Origin: Perca fluviatilis | Lineage: Eukaryota; Chordata; Actinopteri; Perciformes; Percidae | Reading direction: 5' to 3' | Length of the DNA: 64,000 nucleotides | Assembly (NCBI RefSeq): GCF_010015445.1 | Contig: NC_053126.1 | Span: 8,400,249 to 8,464,248 of the forward strand | In this document: one piece after another, positions 46,109 through 58,916 of the stretch | How the letters are laid out: the number at the start of each line of letters is the position of its first letter | Numbering within the stretch: the stretch's first letter is position 1 | The notes under the pieces: model-generated | Databases searched by the model: none | What the model was told of the DNA's origin: nothing | The model's input: only the letters and a program-made list of their open reading frames with translations | Position numbers and translations under genes: made by a program

Positions 46109-48364
46109 ATGACCAGGTATGTAACAAGTTGTGGCGCTTAAGTGCTAATGCACAAGTACAAATAGATCAGTGTTGATAGTGTTCATTAAAATGTAATCAA
46201 ACATCATTTTAATTTTGTGTTGCTTTGGGCTTGAGACAAATAAGAATATTATGTTTAAGTTTAGTTTACAGTAAAAAATGATAATAATAAAAAAGACTTA
46301 AACCAAATGAATGTCTATTTATGCTGCTAATTTTGCTGTTTTCATGTTTGTGAAGCTCATCTGCTCCCAGGATGGTGAATAGTTACAAGCGGACTTCAAG
46401 CCCCCGATCCCCTACTAACAGTGGGGAGCTTTTCACCCCAGCACATGAGGAAAATGTGCGCTTTATACATGATAGTAAGTATGCCTTCTAACATTGATTT
46501 TCTTTCAAAATGATCTAAGCATTTCAGAATAATAGACCTCTCAGAACTAATTGAATTGTGTTGTCCGAGAACAGCTTTGACCCAAGTACCCATGTCAATG
46601 TACCCTATTGACATTAGCAAAAACAGCAACAGGAAAATAAAATTTGACCTGTTTTTAAAATGTTATGCTTGAAATACTGAAAGTCTTTTCTTCTTTCTGC
46701 GCGTGCTTTTCTCACTTGATTTAAGTGGGTGATTATTGATAGGTCTATTGCAGGTGACTTGTCTTCTCATGTGTTATAACTACAAGAGTAGTGTATTGAT
46801 ATAAAACAATTTCTTCAGTTGAAGCTCAACATGCAGGCTTAATGCAGGCCCATCAAAAAAATGGGACCTTGGTGTGTTTCTGGATTCTGTATATTGTGCA
46901 GCAGGTCGGGATTCTTCATTCTGATCACTTAAGCTGTTGTCACATATGAATTCCAGACTATGTCTGAGGAATTAACCATAGTCCCGAGTATCCCTTTCAC
47001 ACATGTAGCACACAACAGGAGATTGTCCGTGTCAGATGCGCTCTCCCTTACTGTACATACTCTGTTTGATTTAGACGAGAAGTGGCTCTGGGTAGAGCTT
47101 GCAGCAGACAGGACATAATTTGGATTACACTGTGTCATGGAGCTGTTCATAGTTTGGTCATAAGCGACCGAGTCCCTTGCCGTTCCATGAATTTGTCTGA
47201 TGATTTTGGCTGCGTCGACCGACAAGTTCCAGAATCTCTATGTCCCTCCAGTTAGATATTTTCGTTACCGTCTTTATGTAAATCACCTCATCACCTCATT
47301 CAGCTCATATCAGTTAAATCTAGAATTACACTGTTTACAGTATGTTTTTCAAAACAGCTTATAGAGCAACAGTTGAATGTGAGGACAGGATTGTGGAGTT
47401 TTCTTGTGTTACTCTCCAAATCGTATCACTATTCTCATTGTGTTATTACATTGTTTTGTGTATCCTTGAGGTCTTAACAGATGCTTTTCCTTCCTAAAAC
47501 AATGATTTGTATCTTGGCACGTTACTGCCACCTGTAGATCAGTGGTATAATGTGAAACCATTAGCTTGACTATGTATCGCATCACCAGTGTGTGCACGCT
47601 TGTATGTGCGTCCTTGTACACATGCACAAGATAAACAAAATAGGGAACGAAATGGTAGAAACACACTCCATAGCACTACTAGAGGTCATAAACACCACAG
47701 GGAACCTTTAAGTCCTGAGAATAGTAGTGTCAAAGATAGATCCTAGTGCTTGGACAGTGACAGTGCTGTGCTAATGATCCCAGACCAGTCCACAGATCGC
47801 TTTTCAACAATCACTTCAACTAGCATCATTAGAAGTATAAATAGTGCTACAGTATCTGAATCAGACAACTTAATTTGCTCACTCTGAGTACGAAGACTGG
47901 CATTGAAGCACTTACTTACTTTGAAAAGTGCTAAATAATGAGTTTGCAAGTTACAAAATGCCAGCAGAGATTGGGCACTTAAACTACACGTCTCACTTTC
48001 TTTAAGTTGGACTTCTGATTTACCTTCAGTCTGTCTTCTTATGTCATTACTAACAACTAAATGTAAAAAAAAGCATTGTTGTCTTCACTCTTTCACAGCC
48101 TGGCAATGTGTGCTCCGAGACATCAGATCAACACAAAATAGTGAACGTAATGACCGTGGACCACAAGAGTATGTGGAGAAGAACCCAAATCCTAACCTAC
48201 ATTGTAAGTAGTGAAGTGGATTGTATCTTATATATATAAGATAAAAAAAATGAATCAAGCACAGGCCATTTAACAACTTGTTTCTGTCTGCTCTTGCAGC
48301 TTTCACACCAGTGGACCTGAGCGACCTTAAGAAGCGCAACACACAGGACTCCAAGAAGTCCTAG
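46109..48364 (+). CDS. mcrip1: MAPK-regulated corepressor-interacting protein 1 (FAM195B)
   Basis: This is a small protein that in mammals binds the corepressor CtBP and is released from it after ERK phosphorylation; it is also reported with mRNA-granule proteins. Joined CDS: 46109-46116, 46356-46474, 48099-48203, 48300-48364; 98 residues (human 97). The first coding piece is just eight bases (ATG ACC AG). The N-terminal MTSSSAPRMVNSYKRTSSPRSP carries SP sites. FTPAHEENVRFIHD and YVEKNPNP are the conserved core. PVDLS (81-85) matches the PxDLS CtBP-binding motif, followed by DLKKRNTQDSKKS. All splice phases agree. It lies between ppp1r27 and alyref on the same strand, as expected from human synteny. 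The paralogue mcrip2 is less likely given the neighbours. Confidence 0.94.
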
Positions 48365-49037
48365 TCTTTCTTACGATGGTCAAGTCGTTTCTTTCCACCC
48401 ATTATCCTCGAGAACTTTTCCTCCATCAGCCAGAAAGTCAGCCCTGTTGGCCAGTCTATAGCACAGAATGCCAATCTCATTTCTCAACTCTGGACCATAG
48501 CAACCCCCGTCTCTTTCGTTACCCTCTTCAACTGACTACGAAGAAAAGAACCAGGATACCGGGACAAATTCTCTGGTCTCTTGGTTCATGTTTTTTTAAG
48601 TCACAAAATCTTCATATGTACATTATGTGGATGGGACTGATGCAAACTTTCACCAACATTTGCTGACATCTGATGCTGAGGTACAAACTGTCGACACTCT
48701 CCACAGGACACAAAAGACTTCAGTCTTAAATACAAACCTTGTTTTCTTTACTACTGCTACTTATATGACTTTGGGGGGAAATGCGAAAGGACTGACTTCT
48801 ATTTTTATTTTTTTTTGGAAGATAGTTTGATCGGTAAATTGTAGAAGTAATGGAATGGTCACATTGGATATACATTTTACTTTATGGGCAAGTTTTGGAA
48901 GCCAAATGCAATGTAGAAGGCCAACATTTTTATTATAAATTTTCTTGCCCTCAAATGGACTTTACTAAGTAGAGACCTCCCAGAGTATGCTGCCCTTGGT
49001 TAACCCTCCCTCCCCTAAGCCTTGAAACAAAATGTTG

Positions 49038-49043
49038 AATAAA
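49038..49043 (+). terminator. mcrip1: mcrip1 polyadenylation signal
   Basis: AATAAA lies about 675 bases after the stop codon, followed by a T-rich stretch. About 650 bases of AT-rich spacer separate it from the alyref promoter. Confidence 0.65.
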
Positions 49044-49841
49044 AGACTTTTACAGTACTCCTGCTTCTATTTATCTTACATGAATGTAAACCCTAACCAC
49101 TAACTAACCCAAGTGAAACTTACCCATAATCTTACACTGGAGGGAATTTCAAAAAGCCAGATAATAAGAAATAATTATGCTATATCCTGGTTATACTTAT
49201 TTTAGGCCAATTATTATTTTCATTATCAATTATATATAATATATAATTGAAGAATATGATAGTATAATAAGAATATAATTCTTGATTAATTAATTAATCA
49301 TTTGGTCCAACAATTTCTTAGAATCAAAGTTGACATAATCAATTTGCTTGTTTTGTCTGACCGTAGATATTTAGTTTAATGCCATAGAAGGCAAAGAAAA
49401 CCAGCAAATAGTCACAATGAAGAGGCTGGAACCAGTAAAAATGCGCATGATTATCAAAATAATTGCAGATTGATTTTCTGCCAATTGACTAATCAGTTAA
49501 TCTACAAATTGTTTTAGCTCTGAATCTGTAAAACAAAAGCTAAATTATAAATATGAGTTATTGAGGAACATTATCCAGTCATTCATGTTGATTAGTATGC
49601 AGTCAATTTTTTATTAACGGTATTACAAAAGAATGGTGTTTGTGTCTTGGTCACGCGTATTACGTGATGACGTTGTGTTTACGTGCAGTACGTACCGAAC
49701 CAGCTTGTCTATATACAGCGGAGGTTGGCTTATTGTGTTTACTCGTCGTAGAAACTGTGAAGGGACAAGGAGAGGAAGCAATCGAGTCTAGGGTGTATTT
49801 CTTTTATATCGTTGGCAGTTTAGCATTATCGGGGCAGCATA

Positions 49842-52543
49842 ATGGCCGATAAAATGGATATGTCTCTAGACGACATTATCAAGCAGAACAGGCAGCAGAG
49901 AGGTGGAGGCCGCGGTGGAAGAGGTCGAGGCCGCGGAGGCTCAGGTGGCGGCCGAGGAGGAGGAGGCCCTGGGCGTCTTGGAGTCAGCGGCGGCGGATTT
50001 GCAGGCCGAGGCGGCGGGTCCGGCCCCATGAGGAGCCGACAGAATCTGAGCCGCGGTAGAGGCAGACCAACGCCTTACAGCAGGGTATGAGAAAATTAGA
50101 GGAATGGGCAGAAAAAGGAAAAACCTACGGCAAACCTGAAAATGCCTGGTTAACAACCTTCTATTCTCCAGTATGCTTGCTAGCTAACCCTCTAGCCAGC
50201 TTGCTAGTCAAGCGAATCAAATGTTCGCTATAACCGCGGAGTTTCCCCCGGGGAGAGCTCTATGGTTTGCGGTTAAGCATTAATGGAAGTTGTATGCATA
50301 GTGTGTTCCTTCTCCCACAACCCATATGTGTTACATCGTTTTCCAAGAGGAGGCCTTTTGGAGAGAGCGAATGTGTTAGCCATATTGGCTAACGAGCTAA
50401 AGGTTGGATCGTGAAGGCCTCTGCGGCGCCATTTTGAATCCGGCACCTTAAATTAAAGCTAGTAGTCCACGGTCAGTAACAGCTTTCCACCCCAAGTGTC
50501 AAAATGATGGTGAGAGGAAACCGCTTCATCCAGAAAATTCACCCGCAAATGATTTTTCCACCACTTTTGGAGTAGTTTTTGTCTGTCCCGGTGCAGCGAC
50601 CAGGCGGCCTTTTGTTCGGGAGTGGCTGGCGGGTTCCACAACAAGGCCTGTTTGGGGGCTTTTCAACCAGTGTGGCTGTTACTTGTGGATGGATCAGTGG
50701 ACTTCAACCCCCTAGTAATGTTCACATAAGGCAAACCTTCACTCCTTAAGTGTGAATGAGTATTTAGACAAGCTCAACAAACCCCCAATCAAAATGGCGT
50801 GGTCTCAAAATGGACGCTCAGATAAGCCACGCTCACGTAGAGGGGGTAGCTGGCCATTGTATCTAGTTGTTTTTTTACGATCCATCCACCCTCATCTTAT
50901 GGACACTAACCCCTTCATGAAAGCCCGTTTCGTGGCTTGGTAAAGAACTTTTGGGCGGGCCAAGAAAACACGGTGCAACGCTGGAGGCAACACTGCTTCA
51001 GATGGCGACCCCTGTGTACCCGAGGATCATATCTGGAGAGTCTTTGGTGGAGGCGCAGATGGCAAGAGAACAATGGGCGAAGTTGGTAGCTAGCCGGGGT
51101 GGGCAAGTTGTTCAGGGGTTAGTATAGAGTGTGTGGGTGGTTTTGGGATGATAAATATTGGTCAATGTTGACGTAATTGAATAAATGGATAGTCTCAGCA
51201 AATGCTACTATACCCATAATATTTTAATTGTAGACATTATGTATAAGCTATATACAAAACATCTCTTTGCTGTTAAGATTGTTTGTCCTGTGTATGTCCT
51301 CTGTCTGAACTGATTCACTTGCTTGTAGTGATGGGGTGGGCAGGGAACATTTGGGGATCCTCTTGGGGGGAACTGAGCACTCTGGCCCTGTTGGAAGTGG
51401 AGCCCCTGCTTACCCCAACACCCAGCCGTGTGGACTCTGTGATTGACAGAGGCAAGGGGATCCTGAAGTCAGCAGGTGCGTTCTCTTTCATCTGTTGCAG
51501 CCTAAACAGCTTCCAGATAAGTGGCAGCATGACATGTTTGACAACGGCTTCAGTGGCTTCAGTGGCCCAGTCGGAGGTGGCGGAGGAGCTGGTGTGGAAA
51601 CTGGAGGGAAGCTCCTCGTCTCCAATCTCGACTTTGGGGTCTCAGATGCAGACATTCAGGTATGTGGCTTTTTGCCTTACCCATTTGATTTTTGTGAGTG
51701 GTGCATAGTCCATGTGTTGGAGTGCTAAACAGGATGAGGCAAAGAAATGGCTATTCAAGTCTCCCTTTTCTTTTCTCAGGAACTTTTTGCTGAATTTGGG
51801 ACGCTGAAAAAGGCTGCAGTTCACTATGACCGATCGGGGCGGAGCCTGGGAACTGCAGATGTCCACTTTGAAAGAAGGGCAGATGCCCTTAAGGCCATGA
51901 AACAATACAATGGCATCCCACTTGATGGTATGCCTCAAACTGAATTCATATGTATCGTGTCCTCTTGCGTAGAATTGAATTATGGCTGCACAAAGATTTT
52001 CAGTATTTTTTAACTTTAATAATATAGGAACATTAATTATCTATCTGGCAAATTTCTTGAATGTTTCGGTCACTACTGACCTGCCTAAGTTGTGAGGCTC
52101 ATAATGTCTGTCTCTCTAGGGCGGCCTATGAACATACAGCTCGTCACATCACAGATTGACACACAGAGGCGACCTATGCAGGGGTAAGTTTGGTTCTTTG
52201 TTTATTTTTCATGCAACTTGATGCACATTGTGGACAGTGTGTGATGGGTGCTCTTGTTTTCAGTCTGAACAGAGGCGGTGGAGGAGGCATGAACCGAAAT
52301 CGTGGGGGTGGCTTCAGAGGCATGCAGAGAGGCCGCGGAGGACGTGGTGCAGGCGGTGCCGGGGGAAGAGGTCGGGGTGGCCGCGGCGGTAGTGGTAGCA
52401 AGCAGCAGCTGTCAGCAGAAGAACTCGACGCCCAGTTAGACGCCTACAATGCCAGGGTAGGTTGCAGTTTCAATGTTGATTAACAAATTGTGTTTTTGCC
52501 GATGTCTAATTTTATTCTGTTTTTTCAGATGGACACCAGCTAA
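49842..52543 (+). CDS. alyref: Aly/REF mRNA export factor
   Basis: This nuclear adaptor of the TREX complex binds spliced mRNA, UAP56/DDX39B and the export receptor NXF1. Joined CDS: 49842-50084, 51501-51659, 51780-51927, 52120-52183, 52264-52456, 52529-52543; 273 residues, close to the mammalian size. [11 protein letters not shown] near the start is the N-terminal UAP56-binding motif. An Arg-Gly box follows (about 20-80). The RRM spans about 117-194, with RNP2-like [10 protein letters not shown] and RNP1-like GTADVHF. A second RG box follows, and the end [19 protein letters not shown] is the C-terminal UAP56-binding motif. Phases 0,0,1,2,0 are consistent. The last coding exon is only 15 bases. 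Intron 1 (1.4 kb) is much the longest. The protein is very conserved, so the identity is secure. Confidence 0.97.
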
Positions 52544-52802
52544 AAAATACAGTTCCTCTGGATTGTTGTCCCTTCCTGTCTGCACAGAAGGGTGGTTGTG
52601 ACAGATGTGCAGAATATTTTACACATGGTTGTCTTCTGATGTGATTTGAAATTATTGTTCCAACCTCTTCTTTTAAATGCTCCGTTTTTTACCAGTACTT
52701 GATTATTTTTGTTTTTTCTGACGAAAAATGGTTTTGGCTGTAGGTTAATGTGAATTGGGTTTTCCCAGTTCTTTTCTCTACCCTGTAGTTAATGACACTT
52801 GT

Positions 52803-52808
52803 ATTAAA
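52803..52808 (+). terminator. alyref: alyref polyadenylation signal (ATTAAA)
   Basis: The variant signal ATTAAA lies 260 bases after the stop codon, with TG/T-rich sequence some 30 bases downstream. No AATAAA occurs earlier in the 3' UTR. Confidence 0.6.
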
Positions 52809-52829
52809 ACCTACAGTGAATATTAACCA

Positions 52830-54940
52830 AATACTGTCTCTTTCTATGTTCTTGTGTCTGCTTGTCTATCGTGTTTTAAAATGCAGGGAAAGGGTCCCTA
52901 CGGTTTGTGCCAAACACTAAAATGGGGTGATTTTCCACATGCTTATTTAATACCTTGTCTCAGTATAAAACCTGCAGACTCATCAATTTATATTGTGTGT
53001 TGGTTGAAATCAACGGACTGCCATCAGTATGAAATGATTACCTTGCACGGTAGCTGGATTGTCATAATGTATAACAAGCACAATCTGGTGTCAGGTTATT
53101 GAAATCAAGCCTTAGAAAAATCAAAAAATTAGATTTTACATAGCATTTCAATGTGAAGGACATGCATTTACCTGATGGGATTTTGATCCTTGTAATGGGT
53201 GTTCCATTTTAGGGTTTTTGTGATTGTCTGTAACGTGCTACACACTTACTGAAACTACTAACAGGTTTAACTTTTTTCCCAAAGACACCAATGTAATACT
53301 AATGAAATCACTAACTACCATATGGCACACAATGGTGTAGAACGTGGACAAGCATCTGCACGTCTAGTTTAAGTTTAAAGCTATTTGACAGGTTGGAGTT
53401 GTTACATTAATGGTAAAAAATAAATATTGTTGGCTGCTTGGTTTGTCTCAGTCCATATTACTTAGCTGGAATGGGAAATTTCCCACAGCTAAGCAATCTG
53501 AGCAGTGTCAATGTCAGGACTCGTGATTGAACCATAGACTGTTAATAAATATATCTGGTCATTTGGATTGAACACAAACAGTTGTAACCCACAGTTCATG
53601 CTTCACTGCTTTAATGCACTGCCACATAAAAGCCACCAGATGTCATCCTGCTCTGTATCTCAACAGTAGACCGTATATAAAGACGTATCAACCATATACG
53701 GTCAACACTAATGTCAACGTGTTTGAGCCTACCGGTTTTTGAAATGCCACGCCTATGATAGGAACCGAATCATGTATTATGTACTTAGGCCCGGTAGGTA
53801 AAGAACTTCTGCAGTTGCAAGGGGGATGTCAGCTCAAGGAGTGAGCCGAAATAAAGGTTGAAGTCACGCATGTATTAAGAGAACGGCTGAAGTGAACAAA
53901 GTGTAAAATATTTGTGAGCATGCAGCACATGCCCAAGCGTGTCTTTAGCGCAAATTTCCCGGAAGCATGTCTAAAGACCAACATGTTTAAATTGTTACCA
54001 AACACTGTTTCCGGTTAGGTTTTCATGATTGAAGCAAAGAGCCCTTTTCTTTTTCTTCATGGAAAACATCAATTGTTTGTATTTATGTACAGTTTTTATG
54101 TCTGTCTGCACAACATTCACATAGTTGTGTTATCTACGGGTGGGTGGATAACTGGAAGACCTGACAATAGCCCTGTTTAGGGCTATATTGCGAAAGTATT
54201 CAGATCCTGTACTTTAGTAAAAGTAGTAATACCACAATGTAAAAACATTCTGTTACAATCCAAAGTACTGCTTTTGAATTTTCACATAGGCTATGGTAGG
54301 CTACATAATTAAATATACCTAATGCTTAAAAGTATAAAAAAGGAAGTAGTCATTTTGCTGAATGCCCACCATCAAAGTGGGGTAAATATAAAACTGTAGA
54401 GCTTTTTTTTCCCTGAAACCTCTGACTAACTGTAAATGTATGTCTTCTTGTACTTTTTATTTATTTCTTTTAATGTAATTTTTTTTATTTTTTGTTGTTT
54501 GTATTGTCTGTTATTTCTTTTATATTTTTTTATTTCTCGTTTGTATTGCTTCGTATGTTTCTATATATGTATATATATTTTTTATTCATTTATTAATTAT
54601 TTTCATAAGTTTGTGCACTTGTTGTTCACGTGCTATCATTTCTTACCTGATTTTTTGTAAACTACATTTTATCAATAAAAAAAAAGTGGTAAATATATAG
54701 GGGATTCTTATTATTGTTCCGTTAGCAGCATTTTAATTTGGCAGTTGATCAAGGTGAAGCTCATTTTAACTACTGTATTGTACTTTAGTCTATAGTGATG
54801 CCTGACATTTCAGAATCTGAATACTTTATTGATCCCCTCAGGGTAAATTATTAGTTGACTAAATAACCATAGATAACCATAAGATGGAAAATCTAGATGA
54901 ATGTAGTAAAAAGTACAAGATGCTTTTATTTTGAAGGCAG
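52830..54940. other. Intergenic stretch downstream of alyref
   Basis: No exon is recognised. It includes a T-rich segment at about 54440-54600 and, near 54815, a CTGAATACTTTATTGATCCC word typical of fish LINE 3' ends. Confidence 0.4.
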
Positions 54941-54949
54941 TACACCGGA

Positions 54950-55075
54950 CGTTGTCTCGCCTGTTAGAGGTCGTTGGCTCAGATTTTCCTCCGCCGCTTC
55001 ACTTCATCCTCACCACCACCACCGTTCACAAGCGACTGTCCCAACCTACCGCGGTATAACGGTAAGAGTTTAAGA
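54950..55075 (+). promoter_or_regulatory. Candidate promoter and noncoding first exon of a downstream gene
   Basis: A GC-richer, CpG-containing segment (CACCGGACGTTGTCTCGCC, CCGCCGCTTCACTTC) ends in a good donor, CGGTATAACG then GTAAGAG, near 55062. There is no ATG before that donor, so it would be untranslated. Human synteny places ARHGDIA next to ALYREF, making it a candidate, but no ARHGDIA coding exon is found before the window ends. Confidence 0.35.
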
Positions 55076-55089
55076 AACACTTGCTTAAC

Positions 55090-57030
55090 TCTTCTAATAA
55101 CTCCTTTAGCCCAGTGGATATGGTTCTAGACGACGTACATCTCTGAGGTGCTTTGGTGTAGCTAAGTTAGTTAGCAAGTTTTTCGGCACTTGATTAGCAA
55201 CTTAACGTTAACGTTACCCCATGAACGTATTTATTTTTTAAGGAGGGATTTGTTTACCAAGGACCGACTTCCTGCAGTCAGGACTCTGCATTTTTAATCT
55301 ACATGTATCTTCTTGTAGTCCTAGTAGTCGAGTATCAACTCCCAGTCCTTTAATGAATTGCTTAGTCATGAACGGTATAAGTTATTCGGCGGCAGTGAGG
55401 ATTGTACAATCAATCATTGGTTGCTCATTTCCGGGTGTTGAGCCTGATCTGAGCTGCCAGTGTTGGCCGTTAGGTAAGAATGATCCATCGCCTTTTTAAT
55501 TGTTCCAAACTCACACAATGAGTGGAGGCATTGCTTAGGAGACCGACGTTTATTCAGGGGACTAATTTAGTTTACTTTAAAATGCGTGTGTATGGCTCGA
55601 CAGTCGTGTGACACATGAGGAACATTTTCTCCCACTTCCTGGAACTTTTAACTTGAAATGGCCTGGGGGGGGGGCTCACACCTTTTTAAACCTGCCACCA
55701 TTTTGGCTTTTTTAAAGGCTTTCATAGTCAACATAGATCACATCTGCTGATATCAAATGTGCTTAAGTGTCATTTCTCAAGTGATTTCTCAAAGAGATCA
55801 CGCAAACCGCGAATCCTCCATTTCCTTCCTTATGTGTGTGATAAATGGCCTACAGTCCTTCCTTCTAGTACTTTGATAACTTTCAGAACACATTTCTGTC
55901 ACAGCCTTTTCATTTTGCTTCTTCTCAACCTGAGCATTTTGCAGCCTTGCAGCAGGGGCCGGATGTCTCATTTGGCAGTTTCTGTTTCTCTCGTTTGACC
56001 TGGTTGATCTCGTGCAGGCCCAAGGAGGAAGAATTAAACCACTAAAGAATCAGCATGTAGCATTTTCATTGTATGCATTTCCCTGACATTACTATATATG
56101 CTCCGTACAAGCTCAAGCAGCTCACAGTAATGAGTGCAACAAATGCCATTGGCTCGTCAATTTAAAAAGTGAAGACGTGTACATCCTGTCTATGGTTTTG
56201 AAGTGACAAACTACTCTAGCTGCTGATTACAGCTTCATTAATGCGACAGTTCATTTGGTTCGTCTCATTTGATTCATTCAAGTATTTTGGGGACCAATAC
56301 AGTGACATTTTTTTCAAATGCATTTTTTTTCCCATGCATGCAATGGTAGTGACAAATTATGTCAGTGGCCTCTTCTATTTCAGCTCAGTGTCATAGGGGG
56401 AATAGGTACTGGGATGCTAGCCAGCCCCCCCCCCCCCCCCGCCCCTCCCCTACACAGACCAGTGTGCTAGTAATGATCAGCCTCTCTTTCTCAGGCACAA
56501 CATGGCTTCCCTCAGCCTCATCAGCGGCCTTCAGAAGCACATCCTCTCAGAAATGATGGGCTTCAATGCTGGGAAATTTTGGTAGTATTTATAAAGGCCA
56601 TACATTTTGTTTTACTTTTCACCTCAAATTGTTTTGGCATTTGGTTGGTTAAATTTGCACATTTTATACCACCTGTAATATCAAGTTGTTGCCATCCTTG
56701 AAGGAAGCCATCATACAGCTGTAATCCTTCATTGCGAAGAGTGTGTCACCTCCACCGAGGCTGTTGTCCAGGGAGGCAGACCCCACTCTGGGAATAAGCC
56801 CTGACCTTTCCGCTGGCACCTTGGCTATCCCATTCACTGGCAGCTTCCTGCTGCTGCACGCAGGGATTTCTCATCGGCTATTTTTAAAGCTTCCTATTTG
56901 TTCTGGTTCTTCCTGGGATAGAGTCGTGTTTAGTTTCTTTTTCTCACACGGCCACTTAGCTCTGTGGCTCATGTTCTTTGTGAGAAGATTAGTCTTCTTT
57001 ACTAATACAGCAGTTTCTGCCTTGGATATC
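55090..57030. other. Probable intron or intergenic stretch
   Basis: A 27-codon frame starting at 56502 follows an acceptor-like CTCTTTCTCAG but stops quickly at 56583-56585 and is unrecognised. A C tract lies at about 56426-56440. No other feature is supported. Confidence 0.35.
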
Positions 57031-57037
57031 CTGCTTA

Positions 57038-57403
57038 TAGGGATGTAACAGTACACTCAACTCGTGATTCAATTTTTAAAATTACGATACGATTTTCTCA
57101 CGATTGTGAGAACAGAATGAGCTGCTGATAAATCTTACTTTATTTATATAAACTGTGCAAAACAACAGATGTGTCCTCTTATCAAAAGCGTAATTGAAAT
57201 TGTATTTTAAATACAAAATGAATGATTAACTAAATAGGAAGAAAAATCTCTTCAAATAAATAAACTAAGAAGACATAGGGACGTCTGAAATCAAATTATC
57301 AAAAGTAGATAATGCCCTAGGCGGTTTTAAAAATTGCGGGGGTTTAAAAAAAAAAAAAATCGTGTATCTTTTTACAGATTCATGATGCATCGTTACATCC
57401 CTA
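57038..57403. mobile_element. hAT-like MITE (TAGGGATGTAAC ends)
   Basis: The ends are TAGGGATGTAACAGT and CGTTACATCCCTA, inverted. The subterminal ACGATACGATTTT and ATGATGCATCG words are typical of this group. No clean 8-bp duplication was found (CCTGCTTA against CCTACAAA), so the copy is old or its ends are slightly misplaced. Confidence 0.6.
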
Positions 57404-58055
57404 CCTACAAACCTCTTGTTTTTCCAAAATCTTGTTTCCAAAAGGCTCTTGGGCCAATAGCTTTTCACTTAATGCCAAGTTCATAATGAGTTTTCTATGC
57501 TATTCTCTAATTTTCATTAGTTTCATTCCCACCCCCTTCTCTCTTTCTGTTAGTTGGTTTCCTCTGCATTGCATCAGCTCTGCCAGAAGCTCTTGGTGTA
57601 ACACTTCCTCAAAGCATTGGTATGTGTTGCTGCACTGCAGCCTCATCTTGGTCAGACCCAGTGTGATTTTAATCTACTGACCCAACATCTAGCCAGTGCT
57701 CTTTTTATTCATTTATTTTTAGTTTGCATTAATATCATTATAGCATCTTTAAAACATTATTAGGTGGGGTTAGCCTCACAGGTGAAGTGTGAAGAAGATG
57801 AGTTGTTCTTCAGACTGGCACTTTGTGGTTTAGCGCGCAGTCGGATATGAATCATTTGGCCTGAAAAAGGAAGTTTGCAGTCATTTTCATGTCAGATTAA
57901 AAAGGTCGGGTGGCAGTCTGACATGCAAAGCAACCTTGCTTGAACTAAAATTACTACGGCTGCTACTTAGTCACTATATCAAGTATAAAGGCTTAGCTAT
58001 ATCTAGATGGGACCAGATTGTTGATTTCAGTCAATTATTCTGTGAAGAAAAAACG

Positions 58056-58094
58056 GCTGATCAAGTATAGGCGTCTCACCTATACTTGATCAGC
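58056..58094. repeat. 16-bp-stem perfect hairpin
   Basis: GCTGATCAAGTATAGG (58056-58071) and CCTATACTTGATCAGC (58079-58094) are exact inverse copies around a 7-base loop. The right arm is also the target duplication of the adjoining SINE. Confidence 0.9.
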
Positions 58095-58100
58095 TTTTTA

Positions 58101-58302
58101 TTAATTATTTTTTAGATAATTATTTGGGCATTTTTAGGCCTTTTTATTCATACAGGACAGCTGAAGACATGAAAGGGGAGAGACAGGGCAAATGACATGC
58201 AGCAAAGAACCGCAGGGCGGAGTCAAACCTGCGGCTGCTGCGTCGAGGAGTAAATCTCTATATATGGGTGCCTGCTGTACCAGGTGAGCTACCCAGGTGC
58301 AC
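58101..58302 (-). mobile_element. tRNA-derived SINE, reverse orientation
   Basis: On the minus strand TGGGTAGCTCACCTGGTAC (A box) and GGTTTGACTCC (B box) form a pol III promoter, followed by CATTTGCCC and CCTTTCATGTCTT-type body sequence. TACTTGATCAGCTTTTTAT is duplicated at both sides (58083-58100 and 58303-58320, one T different). Confidence 0.85.
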
Positions 58303-58916
58303 TACTTGATCAGCTTTTATCGAAGGATCATGATAGGATACACTAAAGTGTGGATAAAAGGGACACTGGGGGGGGGGGACCAATGCAAAGGTCTCTGGCA
58401 GACTGGGTGTTGCATGAAAGAGACTAAACCGAGACCGGAGATCAAAGCAGCCATATATCTGAGTGACTTCTTAAATAGGGAGGTGAAGCCAAGAGCTAAA
58501 GGTCACTTCACAAAGACTGCCAATTTTCACTTACTGTTAGTGAAACAGCATTTTATACCCTGTTGCTGTCTCTGAGGTAAATGCGTGATGTGTACAGAGC
58601 AACAGTAATTTAGAGGAATTAGGCTATCAGCTATAAGACTTGCACATCTCAAATAATCAAAAACTACAAAGCTCCTTTTAGGTTTGAGGTTTTTCTAATG
58701 TCTGGCTGCCATATATGCCTGCTGCGTTATCACCTTTTCCACGTTGTTGTTCCTCCCTGTGACTAGCCTGGCCTGTAGCATCCACATCCACAATGGCGTC
58801 AGACAGCCCGTACAATTCATACAATACATCAAAAGACAATTCTACATGAAGATGTAGATCTTTAGCTTTTTTTTTAATTTAAACTCTGGTTAGACAATAT
58901 TGACAAAATATTCCCT

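Noticed and set aside
51283..51708. 141-codon frame overlapping alyref exon 2
   Set aside because: Runs in a different frame through intron 1 and exon 2 of a firmly identified gene.
56502..56585. 27-codon frame after an acceptor-like site
   Set aside because: Ends at a stop with no donor that keeps it open and no recognised homologue.
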